In this document: positions 42,739 through 46,033 of the stretch, piece after piece
Layout: each line of letters begins with the position of its first letter
How positions within the stretch are numbered: position 1 is the first letter of the stretch
Source: Marinifilum sp. D737
GTDB taxonomy: Bacteria; Bacteroidota; Bacteroidia; Bacteroidales; Marinifilaceae
DNA length: 46,033 nt
Assembly (NCBI RefSeq): GCF_026672275.1
Contig: NZ_JANQCD010000033.1
Location: forward strand, 1-46,033
Direction: 5' to 3'
Made by a program: the position numbers and the translations under genes
Notes under the pieces: generated by a model
What the model was told of the DNA's origin: nothing
Database searches by the model: none
Seen by the model: the letters and a program-made list of their open reading frames with translations, nothing else

Positions 42739-43827
42739 ATGAATATTCCCTATTTGATCCTTTTTTGCTCAGCCCAAATTATTGGTTTGATCCTGATATT
42801 GCTACGCAAAAAATTCAGAACTCTACCTAACTTTATCTTAAAGCTCATATTTATTAATATTATATTTCACTACGTTTATTACTATTTCTTTTACAAAGGT
42901 TTTATTGCTTTAGATTCAAACTGGCCTTATAGCGTAGTTCCCATTGCCACAATGGCTCCAATGGTGGTATATTACTATGTAATGTCGGTATTGTATGGAA
43001 AACTTAAATTCACCAAAGTTAGTTTATTACACATTCTCCCATTACTAGTAAATGGATTCATATTTATTTTATATCTGAATACCAACTCTTTAAAAAGTAC
43101 ATACTTACTGATTGCCAAAAACATTTTGGTTTCCCTTTACATTATTTACCCTTTCCTGATTTTAAAGATGATTGGGAATTTTTACCAAATCAAAGGCATG
43201 TCGCTGAGTATATTCAATTACAACAAGAAAAGAACAAGCTTGATTAAGCTGCTATGCTTCATGATGAGTGTGCATTTTGTTATTCTGGAAATTAAAACCA
43301 ACCTCCCACTTTTTGTCACAGGTTCTGCACCCACCATGGATATCATTAACCTTAGTTTTTTGATGCTTTTGGGCTATGCAATATCATATGTAATTGTAAG
43401 TGAACCCCGAACTCTGCATTTAAGCACCGAAAAAGTGGGTTTAGGTGGATTTAAAAAATATGACAAATCGAAGCTTACTCGCGAATTGGCTGAAAGGAAT
43501 GTGATCAAAATGAATCAAATTATGGAATCTGAAAAACCATATCTTGATCCGGAGTTGAATTTATCGAGTTTCTCACAACAATGTAACATCTCTTCCCATG
43601 AAATTTCTGAAACCATGAATGGATTAATGAATCAAAGTTTTAATGATTACATTAACAATTACAGGGTGGAAGAATTTAAACGTTTGTCGAAACTGGAGGC
43701 ATACAAGAACTACACCATATTGGCATTGGCATTCGAGGCCGGATTCAAATCGAAAGCTACCTTTAATGCCGCTTTTAAAAAACTCACCAATAAAACACCT
43801 TCTCAATATCTGAAAGAACTCGATTAG
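42739..43827 (+). CDS. Membrane-bound AraC-family regulator
   Basis: A protein of 362 residues. About six or seven TM helices occupy residues 1-225 (IPYLILFCSAQIIGLILILL through INLSFLMLLGYAISYVIV). A C-terminal AraC-type DNA-binding domain follows (about 255-360), with LNLSSFSQQCNISSHEISET and ILALAFEAGFKSKATFNAAF then FKKLTNKTPSQYLKEL. It is the typical Bacteroidota membrane-AraC arrangement. It ends 124 bases upstream of the reductive dehalogenase on the same strand and may control it. Confidence 0.88.
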   Translation: MNIPYLILFCSAQIIGLILILLRKKFRTLPNFILKLIFINIIFHYVYYYFFYKGFIALDSNWPYSVVPIATMAPMVVYYYVMSVLYGKLKFTKVSLLHILPLLVNGFIFILYLNTNSLKSTYLLIAKNILVSLYIIYPFLILKMIGNFYQIKGMSLSIFNYNKKRTSLIKLLCFMMSVHFVILEIKTNLPLFVTGSAPTMDIINLSFLMLLGYAISYVIVSEPRTLHLSTEKVGLGGFKKYDKSKLTRELAERNVIKMNQIMESEKPYLDPELNLSSFSQQCNISSHEISETMNGLMNQSFNDYINNYRVEEFKRLSKLEAYKNYTILALAFEAGFKSKATFNAAFKKLTNKTPSQYLKELD

Positions 43828-43951
43828 TTTTTCGATTTAAAATGAGGAGATTGATGGTACGATAAAATTGGAATACGTCCGAAATTATTGGTTTTGTCGC
43901 TATATCAATGTTTTAGATGCAGCTTTGAACTGTAACAAAAACATTGACGCA

Positions 43952-45445
43952 ATGAGTAAAAACGAAAATTCATCAAAATTAAATCGAAGAGATTTCTTTA
44001 AAATTGGAGGAATAACAGCCGCTGTTGGTGCGGGTGCCTTAACTACTTTACCGCAAAAAACTGCAGCCAAAGAATTGGACAAACGTCTTGTGGATAAAAT
44101 TGTAACCACACATGATGATTTTCCTGCAGAAGTACGATCAGACTATGTTCCACCGCGAAATTGGGATCATGTGCAAGCCCGATCGTTTTTCGTGAACGAA
44201 ATACGAGCCATTGGCGAAACTGTAGAGGATGATATTGTTGCTGACGGACAAGCATTTGTTCAGAAAATGAACTTTGCTTACGATAACGACAAAATCGGTT
44301 ACAACCAAGCTGATAAAGCCTTAATGGCTGGTGCCTGGGCCATGAATAATTATGCTGCAGGTCCAAGTCCGGCTGCAGTGCCAAACTTTGGAGTAAATTC
44401 ATGGGAACAGCGTACTGATAAGGTGCAATTTGCTCTGTTTGATAACGACTATGTTGTAAAAGAGAAATACCAATTCGAAAACAAACAAGAGGCAGCCAAT
44501 CAAATTAAAAGAGCAGCAAAACTTTTTGGTGCTGATTTGGTAGGAATTACTCGAAGAGATAAAAGATGGGATTACAGTAAATTCCTGAATCCAGTTCCTC
44601 CTTTATTTAGAAAACCATTGTTGGCTCCTCCTAGTAAGGAGCAAATGGAAGAACTTCACAATTGGGGTCCTGATAAGTTTGTTACCGATTGGAGTGACTT
44701 TCCTTTTGAACCAAAAACAGTGATTGTATTGGCTTTCAATATGGATTACGAGGGAATTTCCACCTCTCCTTCCTTTGTAGGAAGTGCTGCTGCAGGAGCG
44801 GGCTATTCTGAAATGGCAAAAGTTCCTTATCAGTTGGCTGTATATCTTAAAAACCTGGGATTTAATGCTGTATCTGCCGGTAACGATATGGGATTGAGTG
44901 TGCCGTATGCCATTGCTGCAGGATTGGGAGAAGCTTCAAGACTGGGACAAGCTGTTACTTATAAGTATGGTCCTCGTGTTCGACTGGCAAAGGTATATAC
45001 CGATTTTGACTTTGTAGAATACGACAAACCAAAGTCATTCGGTGTAATGGATTTTTGTAAAAACTGCATGCGCTGTGCCGATGCTTGTCCAACCAAAGCC
45101 ATCTCCTATGACAAAGAACCATCATTTGAACCAACTCACGACAACAAAGACAATGCCTGGTACAATCAAAAAGGAGTTAAAAAATACCATGTTGATGCAA
45201 AGAAGTGTTTCAAACTATGGGGCGAATTAGGTGATGATTGTGGAATGTGCATGGCTTCATGTCCATACAATAAACCAGATTTTTGGCATCACCGATTGGT
45301 AGATAGTATTACAGCAGCAATGCCTGGTCCGGTGCACGACTTAATGCGCGAAATGGATGAGCTCTTTGGCTATGGTAATGTTGAAGACAAGGAATCTATT
45401 AAGAAATTCTACAGTCCTAAAGGCAAAAGCTACGATGGACATTAA
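43952..45445 (+). CDS. rdhA: Reductive dehalogenase catalytic subunit (RdhA-like)
   Basis: The ATG at 43952 is chosen because it places the Tat signal (KLNRRDFFKIGGITAAVGAG, RR at 12-13) at the N-terminus and gives 497 residues; the upstream open frame has no ATG. After the signal the protein shows the corrinoid/RdhA core (RAAKLFGADLVGITRRDKRW, VIVLAFNMDYEGI, GNDMGLSVPYAIAAGLGEAS). Two 4Fe-4S motifs follow: CKNCMRCADACPTKA, and a second set Cys...CGMCMASCPYNKP. RdhA enzymes use a cobalamin-like cofactor to remove halogen from organohalides, often outside the cytoplasmic membrane. A small membrane protein follows. The substrate is unknown; epoxyqueuosine reductase-like proteins are excluded by the Tat signal and length. 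Confidence 0.9.
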   Translation: MSKNENSSKLNRRDFFKIGGITAAVGAGALTTLPQKTAAKELDKRLVDKIVTTHDDFPAEVRSDYVPPRNWDHVQARSFFVNEIRAIGETVEDDIVADGQAFVQKMNFAYDNDKIGYNQADKALMAGAWAMNNYAAGPSPAAVPNFGVNSWEQRTDKVQFALFDNDYVVKEKYQFENKQEAANQIKRAAKLFGADLVGITRRDKRWDYSKFLNPVPPLFRKPLLAPPSKEQMEELHNWGPDKFVTDWSDFPFEPKTVIVLAFNMDYEGISTSPSFVGSAAAGAGYSEMAKVPYQLAVYLKNLGFNAVSAGNDMGLSVPYAIAAGLGEASRLGQAVTYKYGPRVRLAKVYTDFDFVEYDKPKSFGVMDFCKNCMRCADACPTKAISYDKEPSFEPTHDNKDNAWYNQKGVKKYHVDAKKCFKLWGELGDDCGMCMASCPYNKPDFWHHRLVDSITAAMPGPVHDLMREMDELFGYGNVEDKESIKKFYSPKGKSYDGH

Positions 45446-45508
45446 TGCCTTTTTTACGGATTACTTACTACAGCAATTCATATTTATCACATTTTAAAAA
45501 TCAAACAC

Positions 45509-45799
45509 ATGATATTTACAGGTATAGAAATATTGTTTTTTTCCCTGGGCGTAGTCACAACTCTTGCCATGGGACTAATATATTATTACAATCAAAAATT
45601 GAAATTTAATATCTCTACATGGATGAGCAGCTGCATTGGAGTGTTCTTATTCATATTTGGTATCGCCTGGTCCTTTAGCTCAATACTGGAAGGTGAGCCC
45701 AGAGCAGCGAGTATGGGATTAATCGTTTTCGTGATTCCTTCGCTCATACTGCTTCTTTTATCAAGGAAACTGGCATTAAAAAAAGCGGCAAGCAAATAG
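45509..45799 (+). CDS. rdhB: Membrane anchor of reductive dehalogenase (RdhB-like)
   Basis: A protein of 96 residues with three TM helices (about 4-27, 36-60, 67-85). The loop between helices 2 and 3 has ILEGEPRAASMGLIVF, a Glu-x-Glu/Ala-Ala pattern like that of RdhB anchors, which fix RdhA to the outer face of the membrane. It lies 63 bases downstream of rdhA on the same strand, the usual order. The family is poorly conserved, so the call rests on size, topology, the loop motif and position. Confidence 0.7.
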   Translation: MIFTGIEILFFSLGVVTTLAMGLIYYYNQKLKFNISTWMSSCIGVFLFIFGIAWSFSSILEGEPRAASMGLIVFVIPSLILLLLSRKLALKKAASK

Positions 45800-45810
45800 T
45801 TTTTGTTTCA

Positions 45811-45850
45811 GGAGATTCGGAGTCATAGATACGTATGGCTTCGAATCTCC
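45811..45850 (+). terminator. Strong hairpin after rdhB
   Basis: GGAGATTCG (45811-45819) pairs with CGAATCTCC (45842-45850). Pairing continues inwards to a 17-pair stem (two G-T wobbles) with a 6-base loop. It starts 11 bases after the rdhB stop. It lacks a T-run on the plus strand but is a plausible 3' end or stability element. Confidence 0.6.
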
Positions 45851-45889
45851 ATTCATTTGGATTCAATACAGTACATGAACCGAACATGT

Positions 45890-45932
45890 AAATTCAATCA
45901 TATAATTTACACACAGGTAAATGATTGAATTT
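45890..45932. repeat. Perfect 12-base inverted repeat
   Basis: AAATTCAATCAT (45890-45901) and ATGATTGAATTT (45921-45932) pair perfectly across 19 bases; inside, TTAC (45907-45910) can pair with GTAA (45917-45920). It is a second hairpin behind rdhB, of unknown role. Confidence 0.6.
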
Positions 45933-46033
45933 CTTGTGATCCCGAAAGCTTTCCCTTAGGTTTGCATAGTCATGGTTAATACAACTGATTTTGTAGTTTA
46001 GTGGTGATTAACCAGTCAGCAGAAGTAAACTAA

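Larger units (their letters stand above)
45800..46033. other. Right end with two strong hairpins
   Basis: No gene is seen up to the window edge. Two hairpins lie here: 45811-45850 (17-pair stem with wobbles) and 45890-45932 (12-base perfect stem). The remaining bases are AT-rich and may belong to the flank of a gene outside the window. Confidence 0.5.

Noticed and set aside
43868-43951. Longer N-terminus of the reductive dehalogenase
   Set aside because: The extension starts at TTG and would bury the Tat motif; the ATG at 43952 fits better.
45811-45850. tRNA T-arm because of TTCGAATCTCC
   Set aside because: The sequence pairs with its own upstream arm into one long hairpin; no other tRNA arms or acceptor stem are present.

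Overview
The window reads as chromosome from an AT-rich, probably marine and anaerobic or facultatively anaerobic member of the Bacteroidota, most likely order Bacteroidales/Marinilabiliales. This rests on a SusC/SusD pair controlled by an ECF sigma factor and a FecR anti-sigma factor, many Bacteroidota-type lipoproteins, candidate promoters of the TTTG-N19-TAnnTTTG type, a glycyl radical enzyme with its activase, and a corrinoid/iron-sulfur reductive dehalogenase. No rRNA, tRNA, CRISPR array, transposase or phage gene was seen.

Left part (1-7315): repeat-rich DNA, then a tightly packed minus-strand operon. In transcription order it encodes a PqqD-like carrier-binding protein, an ATP-grasp ligase, a fold-III PLP decarboxylase, a urea transporter fused to an M23 peptidase-like domain, a TPR/outer-membrane beta-barrel protein and a TPR protein. 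It looks like a peptide or amine conjugation and export/envelope system with no obvious described counterpart. An AraC regulator with a CxxC metal-binding-like N-terminus lies just upstream. From 8335 to 13146 come a large lipoprotein, a divergent atypical NarL-like regulator and two NTF2-like secreted proteins. A BtuB/CirA-like TonB receptor follows.

Middle (15595-18133): a plus-strand operon of three small proteins, two of them clearly paralogous. The fourth gene encodes a 551-residue protein with two peptidoglycan-binding-like segments and a long cationic amphipathic helical region. It is the second candidate for an undescribed system. It is followed by about 640 bases of non-coding DNA containing a string of perfect inverted repeats.

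From 28536 down to 18776 (minus strand) lies an ECF sigma / FecR / SusC (with STN domain) / SusD / HExxH lipoprotein / DUF4302-like lipoprotein / small membrane protein locus for TonB-dependent uptake. Several of its intergenic gaps carry hairpins, including an intrinsic terminator between sigma and anti-sigma genes and twin hairpins with identical loops before susC. A TPR membrane protein with a LuxR-like HTH lies upstream of the sigma gene.

Right part (30899-45799): a lipoprotein, an LRR protein, YjjI/YjjW glycyl radical enzyme and activase, an FKBP isomerase, a TPR protein, and a Cache-PAS-CBS-nucleotidyltransferase sensor. These are followed by an overlapping BKACE/acetyltransferase pair, a Zn-ribbon protein, pyrD, a GreA-like protein, a membrane AraC regulator and a reductive dehalogenase with its small membrane anchor. 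The TonB receptor could bring in corrinoid for the dehalogenase, but that link is inference only.
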